This document shows, in pieces, positions 16,725-25,594 of a DNA stretch of 47,062 nucleotides (position 1 is its first letter; each line of letters begins with the position of its first letter). The translations under genes and the position numbers were made by a program. The notes beneath the pieces were generated by a model. The model did no database searches, was not told the origin of the DNA, and saw only the letters and a list, made by a program, of their open reading frames with translations. The stretch is from Rhodobiaceae bacterium UBA6963 (GTDB taxonomy: Bacteria > Pseudomonadota > Alphaproteobacteria > RS24), in contig DJZB01000049.1 in the NCBI GenBank assembly GCA_002450335.1, forward strand, positions 45,262-92,323, read 5' to 3'.

Positions 16725-19223
16725 ATGAGTGAAAAAGAAGAGAACGAAAAAACTGACGAACAAAAGCCCGGCAAGACGCTGAGCTTGAAGCGGACTGTTG
16801 ACTCCGGTCAGGTGCGTCAGAATTTTTCTCATGGCCGGACCAAATCTGTTCAGGTTGAACGCAAACGTAAGCGCATGGTCGCTCCGGGTAGTGCCGGGAC
16901 TTCAAGCGCGGCGACGCCTGCGACACCGGTCGCGGCAGAGCCAGTTGAAACAAAAGCCCCTGAAGTTAAAGAGCAGACCTCAGAAAATAATCTTGGCGGT
17001 CTTTCCCGTCAGGAGCAGGCAGCCCGTCAAGCAGCTGTTGCAGAGGCTAAAGTAAGGGCTGCTGAAGAAGCTGTTCGGGAGAAAGAAGAGGCTGAAAAAA
17101 GAGCATTGGAGGATGCCGAACGCGCCAAAGAAGACGCAAAAAGAAAAGTTGAGTCGCCCGAGATTGTTGATGTACCGGTGGTGCCGGTTGAAACAACGGA
17201 TACTCCGGCTACGCCTCGACGAAAAGAGCCTGCACGTGCGGGTGAAGAAACACCGGCACGCCGCAAAGAAAAAGCAGAAGAGCCGCGCCGCCCAGCCGTA
17301 GCGAAACGTGGAGAGCAACAGCGTCGTCGTACCGGGAAGTTGACCATTAACGATGCATTGAATGATGAAGAACGCATGCGTTCCATGGCATCTATCCGTC
17401 GCCGTCGTGAGCGCGAAAAAAGACAGTCAATGTCTATGGAGCCACGTGAAAAAGTTGCACGTACCATTAAATTGCCTGAGTCAATTACTATTCAAGAGCT
17501 GGCAAACCGCATGGCGGAGCGAGCTGTGGATGTCATTAAATTGCTGATGCAACAAGGTGTTATGGCAAAAATCAATGATACGATTGATGCTGATACTGCC
17601 GAATTGCTTGCCGAGGAACTGGGGCATAAGGTCAATCGTGTCACAGATGCAGACGTGGAAGACAGCATCGATTCTGAAGAAGATACTGATGAAGATAAAA
17701 AGCCGCGTCCGCCGGTTGTGACTGTTATGGGTCACGTTGACCATGGTAAAACATCCTTGCTTGACGCATTGCGTAAAGCCAGTGTTGTCACCGGTGAGGC
17801 TGGGGGTATTACCCAGCATATCGGGGCTTATCAGGTTACCAAAGATGATGGTGAGAAAGTAACTTTCATCGATACGCCGGGTCACGCGGCCTTTACGTCA
17901 ATGCGTGCGCGGGGAGCCAAAGTAACAGATATTGTTATTCTCGTCGTTGCCGCTGATGATGGAGTGATGCCTCAGACAGTTGAAGCTATCAGCCATGCCA
18001 AGGCGGCAGACGTGCCGATTGTGGTTGCGGTGAATAAGATCGACAAGCCTGAGGCTGACCCTACAAGAGTGAAAAACGAATTGTTGCAGCATGAAATCAT
18101 TTCCGAGGATATGGGTGGTGATGTTCAGTTTGTCGAAGTTTCTGCCATTGCGGGAACAGGTCTTGATGAATTGTTGGAGTCTGTTTTGCTTCAGGCTGAA
18201 CTTCTTGATCTAAAAGCTAATCCGGACCGTGCGGCTGAAGGCATTGTTATCGAGTCAAAACTCGAAAAAGGCAGAGGTGCGGTTGCGACTGTTCTGGTGC
18301 AACGGGGTAAGTTGGCTGTGGGTGATATTTTTGTTGTCGGGGAAGAGTCCGGCCGGGTTCGTGCCCTTCTGGACGACCAAGGCGAAAGCATTACAACAGC
18401 ATTACCGGCCTCTCCGGTTGAAGTTCTGGGCGCGGGCGGCTCGCCATCTGCAGGTGACATGTTCAACGTTGTAGAGACTGAAGCCAAAGCCAGAGAGATT
18501 GCTGAATATCGCGGACGCATCAGTCGTGAGAAGCGAACAGCTTCCGGCAATCGGACAACGCTGGATCAGATGATGCAGCAGCTTAAAGACACTGAGCTTA
18601 AAGAGCTCCCTATTGTTGTTAAAGCCGATGTGCAGGGTTCTGCCGAAGCAATTTCTCAGGCAGTGGATAAGCTCGGCACAGATGAAGTTTGTGGTCGCGT
18701 TGTGCATACGGCAGTGGGTGGTATTACTGAAAGTGACATTACTTTAGCGGCGGCCTCCAACGCATCCATTCTGGGCTTTAATGTTCGTGCCAATTCACAG
18801 GCTCGAAATTTGGCTGATGAGCAAGGGGTTGAGATTCGTTATTACAATGTGATTTATGACCTTGTTGACGATATGAAAGCTGCCATGTCAGGCATGTTAA
18901 GCCCTGATTTGCGCGAAACCATGCTCGGCAATGCTGAAATATTGGAAGTCTTTAATGTCTCAAAATCCGGCAAGGTGGCTGGGTGTAAAGTTACTGATGG
19001 CTTGGTTCGCCGCGGCGCCAGAGTCAGACTTATTCGCGATAGTGTTGTTATTCACGAAGGTGAGCTCAGTTCCCTTCGTCGCTTTAAGGATGAAGTGAAA
19101 GAGGTTAATGCCGGTCAGGAATGCGGCATGGCCTTTGAAAATTACGAAGACCTTAAACAGGGTGATGTAATTGAGTGTTATGAGGTCGAGGAAATTGCCC
19201 GTACGCTTGATGATGTCAATTAA
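16725..19223 (+). CDS. infB: Translation initiation factor IF-2
   Basis: GTPase that places initiator tRNA on the 30S subunit; 832 residues. It has a low-complexity charged N-terminal region (about 1-230, rich in Glu, Lys, Arg, Ala), an IF2N domain (KLPESITIQELANRMAERAV), and the G domain with GHVDHGKTS, DTPGHAAF, NKIDKPEA and the later VSAIAGTG. Domains II-IV follow, ending in the fMet-tRNA-binding C2 domain. The chosen ATG 16725 starts MSEKEENEK; an in-frame TTG at 16707 is possible but less likely. Confidence 0.96.
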   Translation: MSEKEENEKTDEQKPGKTLSLKRTVDSGQVRQNFSHGRTKSVQVERKRKRMVAPGSAGTSSAATPATPVAAEPVETKAPEVKEQTSENNLGGLSRQEQAARQAAVAEAKVRAAEEAVREKEEAEKRALEDAERAKEDAKRKVESPEIVDVPVVPVETTDTPATPRRKEPARAGEETPARRKEKAEEPRRPAVAKRGEQQRRRTGKLTINDALNDEERMRSMASIRRRREREKRQSMSMEPREKVARTIKLPESITIQELANRMAERAVDVIKLLMQQGVMAKINDTIDADTAELLAEELGHKVNRVTDADVEDSIDSEEDTDEDKKPRPPVVTVMGHVDHGKTSLLDALRKASVVTGEAGGITQHIGAYQVTKDDGEKVTFIDTPGHAAFTSMRARGAKVTDIVILVVAADDGVMPQTVEAISHAKAADVPIVVAVNKIDKPEADPTRVKNELLQHEIISEDMGGDVQFVEVSAIAGTGLDELLESVLLQAELLDLKANPDRAAEGIVIESKLEKGRGAVATVLVQRGKLAVGDIFVVGEESGRVRALLDDQGESITTALPASPVEVLGAGGSPSAGDMFNVVETEAKAREIAEYRGRISREKRTASGNRTTLDQMMQQLKDTELKELPIVVKADVQGSAEAISQAVDKLGTDEVCGRVVHTAVGGITESDITLAAASNASILGFNVRANSQARNLADEQGVEIRYYNVIYDLVDDMKAAMSGMLSPDLRETMLGNAEILEVFNVSKSGKVAGCKVTDGLVRRGARVRLIRDSVVIHEGELSSLRRFKDEVKEVNAGQECGMAFENYEDLKQGDVIECYEVEEIARTLDDVN

Positions 19224-19266
19224 TAGCCTCGTTCTCTGCCAATAAATTTTGAGCCGGATTATATTC

Positions 19267-19770
19267 ATGGCAAAGCGTTTCAAAAAATCTGCACATTCTG
19301 ACACGCCGCGAAGTCAGAGACAATTGCGTGTCGGTGAATTACTGCGTCAGAAGTTGTCAGAAGTCTTCTCCAGAGGGGATATTAGCGGTACAAATCTTGA
19401 TACGCGGCTTGTGACTGTGACAGAAGTGCGTGTAAGTCCTGATTTGAAAAAAGCCACGGCCTATGTTGTGCCACTTCTACAAATGACCGAAACCTTGTCA
19501 AAGCGTAAACGCAATACAGTCGCTAGCTCAGCCGCCGATTTGACCGCTGAATTAAACCGTCATGTTGGCGCTTTAAGAATTAAGATGGGGGACGGTCTTC
19601 GCCTTAAATATGTTCCGAGTCTTTCTTTTAAATCGGATGATAGTTTTGATAATGCAGCCGTGATGGATAATTTGCTGGCGCAAGATGAGGTCCGGCGGGA
19701 TTTGTCAGCTGATCCGGAGATTTCAGGCAAGTCACCTGAGGCTGAGCCTGACACAACAAACGAGGCTTAA
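19267..19770 (+). CDS. rbfA: Ribosome-binding factor A
   Basis: Cold-adaptation and 30S maturation factor with a KH-like fold, 167 residues. The conserved start SQRQLRVGELLRQKLSEVF and the middle VTVTEVRVSPDLKKATAYV are present; the tail after about residue 130 is acidic and variable. ATG 19267 is chosen because the frame's earlier ATG at 19249 adds only six non-conserved residues. It lies between infB (43-nt gap) and truB (2-nt gap) in the conserved order. Confidence 0.94.
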   Translation: MAKRFKKSAHSDTPRSQRQLRVGELLRQKLSEVFSRGDISGTNLDTRLVTVTEVRVSPDLKKATAYVVPLLQMTETLSKRKRNTVASSAADLTAELNRHVGALRIKMGDGLRLKYVPSLSFKSDDSFDNAAVMDNLLAQDEVRRDLSADPEISGKSPEAEPDTTNEA

Positions 19771-19772
19771 GT

Positions 19773-20744
19773 TTGGGTCGAAGACGCAAAGGCTTGCCAA
19801 TACATGGCTGGGTTAACTTCGATAAACCTGAAGGTATGACATCAACTGCTGCTGTTGGCAAAATTCGCCGCCTGTTTAATGCACAAAAGGCCGGACATGC
19901 AGGAACACTGGATCCTTTGGCGCAGGGTATTCTGCCGATTGCGCTTGGGGAGGCTACCAAAACAGTCCCTTTTATGATGGACGCCGCAAAAACATATCAC
20001 TTCACTGTATGTTGGGGGGTGGCGACCACGACGGATGACCGTGAGGGGGATGTACTGGAAACATCCGCACATCGTCCGACAGATGCTGATATTGAGGATG
20101 TTATAGGCGCGTTTATCGGGAATATCTCTCAAGTACCGCCTGCTTTCTCTGCCATTAAGTTAGATGGGCGCCGTGCTTATGACATGGCGCGGGCGGGCGA
20201 AAAGCCTGAAATTTCAGCAAGAAATGTTCAGGTTGACCGGCTTACTTTGGTGGACAGACCGGATAATGACATAGCTCAGTTCGCGGTAGATTGCGGTAAA
20301 GGCACTTATGTGAGGTCTTTAGCGCGCGATATAGCCTTAAAACTCGGGACTTTTGGGCATGTGCATTACTTGCGCCGAACACGTGTCGGGCCGTTTGATG
20401 AAAAAAGCACAATAGGGCTGGATATTCTTGATGATTTAGGCCATATTGCCGCCGAAGTTGATGCTCTTGATGCGTTTAATGCGCAACTAAAGCCCCACTT
20501 GCTTCCTTTACAGACAGTGCTGGACGACATCCCGGCTCTGCCAATTAATGAAAAGGAAGCACGCGATATTCGCATGGGCAGAGCAGTCAACATCACCGCT
20601 CATGTAGTGGATGATAAGCAGTCAGAAAGTCATGGAGCCGCTCAGGTTTTAGCACTTTGTGACAATCATCCGGTTGCATTGGGGAAGCTGGAAGAGGGCA
20701 GATTTCAGCCGGTGCGTGTTTTTAACCTGTCCTATAAAAATTAA
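19773..20744 (+). CDS. truB: tRNA pseudouridine-55 synthase
   Basis: Forms pseudouridine 55 in the T loop of tRNAs; 323 residues. The catalytic Asp lies in GHAGTLDPLAQGILP and the KPEGMTS motif precedes it; the C-terminal part has GTYVRSLARDIALKLG and a PUA-like end. The start is TTG 19773, 2 nt after the rbfA stop, with GAGG upstream; the nearest in-frame ATG would delete conserved N-terminal sequence. Stop is followed 11 nt later by rpsO. Confidence 0.95.
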   Translation: MGRRRKGLPIHGWVNFDKPEGMTSTAAVGKIRRLFNAQKAGHAGTLDPLAQGILPIALGEATKTVPFMMDAAKTYHFTVCWGVATTTDDREGDVLETSAHRPTDADIEDVIGAFIGNISQVPPAFSAIKLDGRRAYDMARAGEKPEISARNVQVDRLTLVDRPDNDIAQFAVDCGKGTYVRSLARDIALKLGTFGHVHYLRRTRVGPFDEKSTIGLDILDDLGHIAAEVDALDAFNAQLKPHLLPLQTVLDDIPALPINEKEARDIRMGRAVNITAHVVDDKQSESHGAAQVLALCDNHPVALGKLEEGRFQPVRVFNLSYKN

Positions 20745-20755
20745 AGGAGTTACCG

Positions 20756-21025
20756 ATGTCGATTAGTCCTGAACGCAAGCTCGAGCTTGTGAAAGAATAT
20801 GCCACACAGGATGGTGATACAGGATCACCTGAGGTTCAAGTGGCTATCCTCACTGAGAGGATAAACAATCTGACCGAACATTTTAAATCTCATGGCAAAG
20901 ACAATCACTCACGCCGGGGTCTTTTGAAAATGGTCAGTCAACGTCGCCGTCTTCTAGATTATCTTAATGCACGTAATTCTGAGCGTTATCAGACTCTCAT
21001 TAAGCGTCTGGGTCTACGCCGTTAG
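20756..21025 (+). CDS. rpsO: 30S ribosomal protein S15
   Basis: 89-residue 16S rRNA-binding protein, the normal length for S15. The sequence GDTGSPEVQVAILTERINNLTEHF and LLKMVSQRRRLLDYL are characteristic. An AAAGGAG site precedes the ATG and begins at the end of truB. rpsO is followed by pnp as in most proteobacteria, and the pair is often regulated together by RNase processing. Confidence 0.98.
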   Translation: MSISPERKLELVKEYATQDGDTGSPEVQVAILTERINNLTEHFKSHGKDNHSRRGLLKMVSQRRRLLDYLNARNSERYQTLIKRLGLRR

Positions 21026-21051
21026 ATTTTCAACACTTCGGTTGACTAACA

Positions 21052-21073
21052 GCCTGCATCAGGGGATGCGGGC
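21052..21073 (+). promoter_or_regulatory. Leader hairpin before pnp
   Basis: GCCTGCAT (21052-21059) pairs with ATGCGGGC (21066-21073), 8 bp with one T-G pair and loop CAGGGG, ending 5 nt before the GGAAAG ribosome binding site. In E. coli pnp expression is controlled by RNase III cleavage of a leader stem followed by PNPase degradation; this hairpin could play such a role, but it is short. Confidence 0.45.
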
Positions 21074-21088
21074 ATATGGAAAGAAAAA

Positions 21089-23236
21089 ATGTTTACAATT
21101 TCAAGAGAAGAAATCGATTGGGGTGGGCGTCCGCTTATTCTGGAAACTGGTCGAATTGCCCGTCAGGCTGACGGTGCTGTTTTGGCAACTTATGGGGACA
21201 CAACTGTATTGGCAACTGTGGTTGCTGACCGCAGCCCTAAATCGGGAATTGACTTTTTCCCGCTCACAGTGAATTACCAAGAAAAGTCTTATGCTGCCGG
21301 TAAAATCCCTGGCGGTTATTTTAAGCGTGAAGGCCGCCCGTCAGAAAAAGAGACGCTTGTTTCTCGTCTGATTGATCGCCCTATCCGTCCGCTTTTTGTC
21401 AAAGGTTTTAAAAACGAAACGCAGGTCATTGCCACTGTTCTTAGCCATGACCTGGAAAACGATAGTGATATTGTTGCTATGGTTGCTGTTTCTGCGGCCC
21501 TGACAATTTCAGGTGTTCCATTTCTAGGGCCTATTGGTGCGGCGCGTGTCGGTTTTGCCAATGGTGAATATATTTTGAACCCGACGCTGGAAGAGATGAA
21601 AGAAAGTAATCTTGATCTGGTGGTTGCGGGAACAGGCGATGCCGTTTTGATGGTTGAGTCCCAAGCCGGTGAGCTAACTGAAGACGTTATGCTCGGTGCG
21701 GTTATGCATGGGCACCGTGAATTCCAGCCGGTCATTAACGCCATTATCAGCCTTGCTGAAAAATGCGCAAAAGAGCCGCGTGATGTGCCTGAAAATAATG
21801 ACGATGAGTTGAAAGAAAAAGTTTCCGGTATTGCCCGTGGTGATCTGGAAGCGGCCTATCAGGAAGCTGATAAATCGTCACGTCAGGAAAAAATCGCTGC
21901 TGCCAAAGACAAAGTCATGGATGATTTACTGCCCGCAGATGCAGACGCGGACACAGCGATTACACTTTCAGGTGCTTTTAAAGGTCTGGAAAGTGACATT
22001 GTACGCGGCGGTATTCTGGATACGGAAAAACGTATTGATGGTCGTGGCCTTGCTGATGTTCGCCCGATTGTTTCCGAAGTTGGTATTTTGCCCCGCGCCC
22101 ATGGTTCGGCTCTGTTTACCAGAGGTGAAACTCAAGCGTTGGTCGTGGCCACGCTCGGAACGGGCGATGATGAACAACTCGTTGACGCATTAGAAGGTAC
22201 TTATAAAGAAAACTTCATGCTGCATTACAATTTCCCGCCTTATTCAGTCGGGGAGACGGGCCGCGTTGGCTTTACGGGTCGTCGTGAAGTCGGTCACGGT
22301 AAGTTGGCATGGCGGGCTATCAAGCCGATGCTGCCAACCGCTGAAGATTTTCCATACACATTGCGTCTCGTCTCCGAGATAACCGAGTCCAACGGCTCGT
22401 CTTCCATGGCGACTGTTTGTGGCGCATCTCTCGCCATGATGGATGCAGGTGTACCTTTGCAAAAGCCTGTCGCAGGTATTGCTATGGGACTGATTAAAGA
22501 GGGCGACAGGTTCGCCGTTCTTTCTGATATTCTTGGTGATGAAGATCACCTTGGCGATATGGACTTTAAAGTTGCCGGTACGCAGGACGGGATTACCTCC
22601 CTGCAGATGGATATTAAAATCACCGGCATCACCGAAGAGATTATGCAGGTTGCCCTGACACAAGCTAAAGGTGGCCGGGAGCATATTCTGGGTGAAATGG
22701 CGAGTGCACTTGGTGAAGCCCGTACTGAAATGGGTGAATATGCGCCGAAAATTGAAACCATTAAAATTGCACAGGATAAAATCCGCGAGGTTATCGGTTC
22801 AGGCGGGAAGGTCATTCGTGAGATTGTCGAGACGACAGGCGCGAAAGTTGACATTTCCGATGATGGCACCATTAAGGTCGCGTCCAGTGACGCCGCCGTT
22901 ATTCAGGCCGCGATTGAATGGATTAACTCCATTGCTGCCGAACCTGAAGTGGGTGTGATTTATGAAGGTACTGTTGTGAAGACCATGGATTTTGGCGCCT
23001 TTGTCAATTTCTTCGGCAAACGCGATGGGTTGGTTCATATTTCACAACTGGCTGACAGGCGTGTAGAGAACACAACCGACATCGTCAAAGAAGGCGATAC
23101 GGTGAAGGTCAAGCTGATGGGATTTGACGATCGCGGCAAGGTACGCTTGTCCATGAAGGTCGTCGACCAAGAAACAGGTGAAGACCTCGAAGTTAAAGTC
23201 GATGATGCGGCTGATGATGCTAACAGCGAGGACTAA
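21089..23236 (+). CDS. pnp: Polyribonucleotide nucleotidyltransferase (PNPase)
   Basis: Phosphorolytic 3'-5' exoribonuclease, a trimer and degradosome partner, 715 residues. Two RNase PH domains flank an all-alpha linker (first: RPSEKETLVSRLIDRPIRPL; second: GRREVGHGKLAWRAIKPMLP with the TESNGSSSMATVCGASLAMMDAGVP active-site area). They are followed by a KH domain (IREVIGSGGKVIREIVE) and an S1 domain (YEGTVVKTMDFGAFVNF). It ends the ribosomal superoperon at the terminator at 23272-23303. Confidence 0.98.
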   Translation: MFTISREEIDWGGRPLILETGRIARQADGAVLATYGDTTVLATVVADRSPKSGIDFFPLTVNYQEKSYAAGKIPGGYFKREGRPSEKETLVSRLIDRPIRPLFVKGFKNETQVIATVLSHDLENDSDIVAMVAVSAALTISGVPFLGPIGAARVGFANGEYILNPTLEEMKESNLDLVVAGTGDAVLMVESQAGELTEDVMLGAVMHGHREFQPVINAIISLAEKCAKEPRDVPENNDDELKEKVSGIARGDLEAAYQEADKSSRQEKIAAAKDKVMDDLLPADADADTAITLSGAFKGLESDIVRGGILDTEKRIDGRGLADVRPIVSEVGILPRAHGSALFTRGETQALVVATLGTGDDEQLVDALEGTYKENFMLHYNFPPYSVGETGRVGFTGRREVGHGKLAWRAIKPMLPTAEDFPYTLRLVSEITESNGSSSMATVCGASLAMMDAGVPLQKPVAGIAMGLIKEGDRFAVLSDILGDEDHLGDMDFKVAGTQDGITSLQMDIKITGITEEIMQVALTQAKGGREHILGEMASALGEARTEMGEYAPKIETIKIAQDKIREVIGSGGKVIREIVETTGAKVDISDDGTIKVASSDAAVIQAAIEWINSIAAEPEVGVIYEGTVVKTMDFGAFVNFFGKRDGLVHISQLADRRVENTTDIVKEGDTVKVKLMGFDDRGKVRLSMKVVDQETGEDLEVKVDDAADDANSED

Positions 23237-23271
23237 ACACCTTTAGGCTGTTGAACAGTCTTCAAAAAATT

Positions 23272-23303
23272 AAGGGCGGGGTCATAACAGCACCGCCCTT
23301 TTT
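23272..23303 (+). terminator. Strong intrinsic terminator after pnp
   Basis: AAGGGCGG (23272-23279) and CCGCCCTT (23293-23300) form a perfect 8-bp GC-rich stem with a 13-nt loop, and the T run covers 23299-23303. It is 35 nt after the pnp stop and closes the operon that starts at rimP. The A tract before the stem means it could also work in part on the opposite strand. Confidence 0.88.
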
Positions 23304-23340
23304 GTTGGGTGAGGTTACTCAGCTGTAATCGAGAAATTCA

Positions 23341-23366
23341 GTCACCTGATTTAGTCACCTGATTTA
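23341..23366. repeat. Two tandem 13-bp repeats
   Basis: GTCACCTGATTTA occurs twice in direct tandem (23341-23353 and 23354-23366), followed by a further GTC. The second copy supplies the stop codon of the DUF1508 gene on the minus strand. No function is evident; slipped-strand duplication is the simple explanation. Confidence 0.9.
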
Positions 23367-23546
23367 GTCGGTTGTTTGGTCGTCAATCTCGGCATCCGGC
23401 GCGTTTCTTTGGCATGACTCGATGCCGTTTATTGCGTTTTGTTTGGTGGTATAGCCCTCACTCACGCAGAGTGTTTCACCATTTGCCGCGTTGAGTTTCC
23501 AGTAAAACTGTCCGTCTGTTTGTTTGGCTAAAACGAATGTGCCCAT
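23364..23546 (-). CDS. YegP/DUF1508-family small protein
   Basis: 60-residue protein with one DUF1508 (UPF0339) unit, recognised by GQFYWKLNAANGETLCVSEGYT and NAINGIESCQRNA. E. coli YegP has two such units; one is common elsewhere. The function is unknown. Start ATG at 23546 has AAAGGAAAG upstream on the minus strand; the frame extends further to 23618, but those 24 residues lack family similarity. The last residues before the stop fall at the edge of a 13-bp tandem repeat, so the C-terminal end may have changed recently. Confidence 0.8.
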   Translation of the reverse strand: MGTFVLAKQTDGQFYWKLNAANGETLCVSEGYTTKQNAINGIESCQRNAPDAEIDDQTTD

Positions 23547-23680
23547 TTTTGCTTTCCTTTGTTTTGTTTTTTGTAGAACGCAACGCACAAAATAATATGA
23601 AAATGTAACGGCTTTCATGATTGCCGAGACTGCCTGTTAAGTCAAGTCGGATGAAAGTGCTTGTCGGGAGAACGCGGGGG

Positions 23681-24892
23681 TTAAACCCGTTTCATCACCA
23701 GCGAGCCATTGGTGCCGCCAAAGCCAAAGGAATTTGACAACACGCAATTCAGGCCTGCGTTCTCGCGGGTTTCCTGAACAATTGGCATATCGGCAAAATC
23801 AGGGTCCAGCTCCTCAATATGCGCCGAGCCGGCAATGAAATCGTCTTGCATCATGAGCAGGCTGTAAATTGCCTCCTGCACACCGGCGGCGCCGAGCGAA
23901 TGACCGGTGAGGGATTTTGTGGCTGAAATGGGCGGGCAATCCGCGCCGAAAACTTCGCGCAGTGCTTCTATTTCTTTAATATCCCCGACAGGGGTAGAGG
24001 TCGCATGCGGGTTGATATAATCAACCGGCACGTCCAAATCTTTCATGGCCATTTCCATGCATCGTATCGCGCCTTCGCCGGAAGGCTGAACCATGTCATG
24101 CCCGTCAGAGGTTGCGCCATAGCCTGCAACTTCGGCATAAATTTTCGCACCACGTTTTTGAGCGCGTTCCATTTCTTCCAGCACCAGAACCCCTGCGCCA
24201 CCGGCAATCACAAAGCCATCGCGGTTTTTATCATATGCGCGGCTGGCTGTGGCAGGGGTATCATTATATTTGCTGGACATAGCGCCCATCGCATCAAAGA
24301 GAGAAGAGAGAGACCATTCCAGTGCTTCGCCGCCACCGGCAAACATGACATCCTGCTTGCCCCATTGAATCATTTCAGCCGCATTGCCAATACAATGTGT
24401 AGAGGTCGCACAGGCCGAAGAAATTGAGTAATTAATGCCTTTAATACCAAATGGGGTGGCGAGTGTCGCCGAATTGGTGGAAGACATGCATTTTGGAACG
24501 GCGAATGGCCCAATCCTTTTGGGGCCGCTATCGCGGGCAGTGTCGGCTGCTTCAACAAGCGTGCGTGTGCTGGGGCCACCTGAGCCCATAATAAGACCGG
24601 TCATTGGATTGATGATGTCATTTTCCTCAAGCCCCGCATCAGCAATGGCCTGTTCCATAGCAACATAATTCCAAGCGGCGCCTTCCCCCATAAATCTGCG
24701 GACGCGCTTGTCGACCGTTGCTTTAATATCCAGTGACGGCATGCCGAATATTTGGGATCTAAAGCCAAGCTCAACATATTTATCGGCGCGTGAGATGCCT
24801 GACTTGCCGTTTTTTAAACTTTCAGAAACCTCAGCGGTAGAATTACCGATGCACGAAACAATCCCGATACCTGTAATGGCGACACGTCTCAT
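23681..24892 (-). CDS. fabB: Beta-ketoacyl-ACP synthase I
   Basis: Condensing enzyme that elongates unsaturated acyl chains made by FabA; 403 residues. The catalytic triad is visible: Cys161 in SSACATSTHC, His296 in NPHATSTPVGD and His331 in TKSLTGHSLGAAGV. It lies 18 nt downstream of fabA on the minus strand, the usual fabA-fabB operon of the anaerobic unsaturated fatty acid pathway. The fabI that follows fabB in many Rhizobiales is not here; the DUF1508 gene lies next instead. Confidence 0.97.
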   Translation of the reverse strand: MRRVAITGIGIVSCIGNSTAEVSESLKNGKSGISRADKYVELGFRSQIFGMPSLDIKATVDKRVRRFMGEGAAWNYVAMEQAIADAGLEENDIINPMTGLIMGSGGPSTRTLVEAADTARDSGPKRIGPFAVPKCMSSTNSATLATPFGIKGINYSISSACATSTHCIGNAAEMIQWGKQDVMFAGGGEALEWSLSSLFDAMGAMSSKYNDTPATASRAYDKNRDGFVIAGGAGVLVLEEMERAQKRGAKIYAEVAGYGATSDGHDMVQPSGEGAIRCMEMAMKDLDVPVDYINPHATSTPVGDIKEIEALREVFGADCPPISATKSLTGHSLGAAGVQEAIYSLLMMQDDFIAGSAHIEELDPDFADMPIVQETRENAGLNCVLSNSFGFGGTNGSLVMKRV

Positions 24893-24910
24893 CTTTTATC
24901 CTTTTTTGTT

Positions 24911-25423
24911 TTAAAGCTGCCCGGCTTTGAAAAGGCCGACTCTTAAATCTTTGGCTGTATAAATCTCTTTGCCATCAACTCTCATGATGCCATCCGCGAG
25001 ACACATAACAAGCGCACGCGCAATGACACGTTTAATATTAATTTCGTATGTTATTAATTTTGCGTCAGGTTCTACTTGACCGACAAATTTTACTTCCCCG
25101 GCACCCAGAGCACGCCCGCGCCCGTCTTGGCCGGCCCATAATGGGAAAAATCCAACAAGTTGCCACATGGCATCCAAGCCCAGGCAACCGGGCATAACCG
25201 GGTCATTCACAAAATGACAGTCGAAAAACCATAAATCCGGTTTTACATCAAGTTCAGCTATCATGAGGCCTTTGTCATAACTCCCGCCGGTATCAGATAT
25301 CTCCGTAATGCGGTCAAACATTAGCATGGGCGGTGTTGGTAGGCGTCCATTTTCCGGGCCAAATAGATTGCCTTTGGCGCAATCAATGAGTTCGTCGTAA
25401 TTATAACTGTTTTTAATTGTCAT
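24911..25423 (-). CDS. fabA: 3-hydroxydecanoyl-ACP dehydratase/isomerase
   Basis: Dehydrates 3-hydroxydecanoyl-ACP and isomerises the product to the cis-3 form, starting unsaturated fatty acid synthesis. The active-site His70 in WFFDCHFVNDPVMPGC and Asp84 in LGLDAMWQLVGF carry the same numbers as in E. coli FabA when the start is ATG 25423, giving 170 residues; this supports that start, although its ribosome binding site is weak. Another ATG at 25450 adds nine residues. It is transcribed divergently from irr, a conserved alphaproteobacterial arrangement. Confidence 0.96.
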   Translation of the reverse strand: MTIKNSYNYDELIDCAKGNLFGPENGRLPTPPMLMFDRITEISDTGGSYDKGLMIAELDVKPDLWFFDCHFVNDPVMPGCLGLDAMWQLVGFFPLWAGQDGRGRALGAGEVKFVGQVEPDAKLITYEINIKRVIARALVMCLADGIMRVDGKEIYTAKDLRVGLFKAGQL

Positions 25424-25555
25424 CGTTGGATTATGTTTCTCAGGATTCATTCTGTAATTTAAGGGCTTAATACCGCCTTGAAGGTTAGCATAAATTGAAT
25501 AGCTGTGTTGCAAAATCCATATATTCTTTGTAAAATGGTTGAAATTGTTTCTAGT

Positions 25556-25570
25556 TTATAATAATTATAA
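25556..25570. promoter_or_regulatory. Palindrome with TATAAT in the fabA-irr gap
   Basis: TTATAA-TAA-TTATAA (25556-25570) is a perfect 6-bp inverted repeat with a 3-bp spacer, and contains TATAAT on the plus strand (25557-25562). It lies 24 bp before the irr start, between fabA and irr. The half-site spacing is like that of the ICE at 26052, but the half-sites differ (TTATAA versus TTAGAA). Confidence 0.4.
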
Positions 25571-25594
25571 GTTTCAAGTTGTTTAACAAAGATT

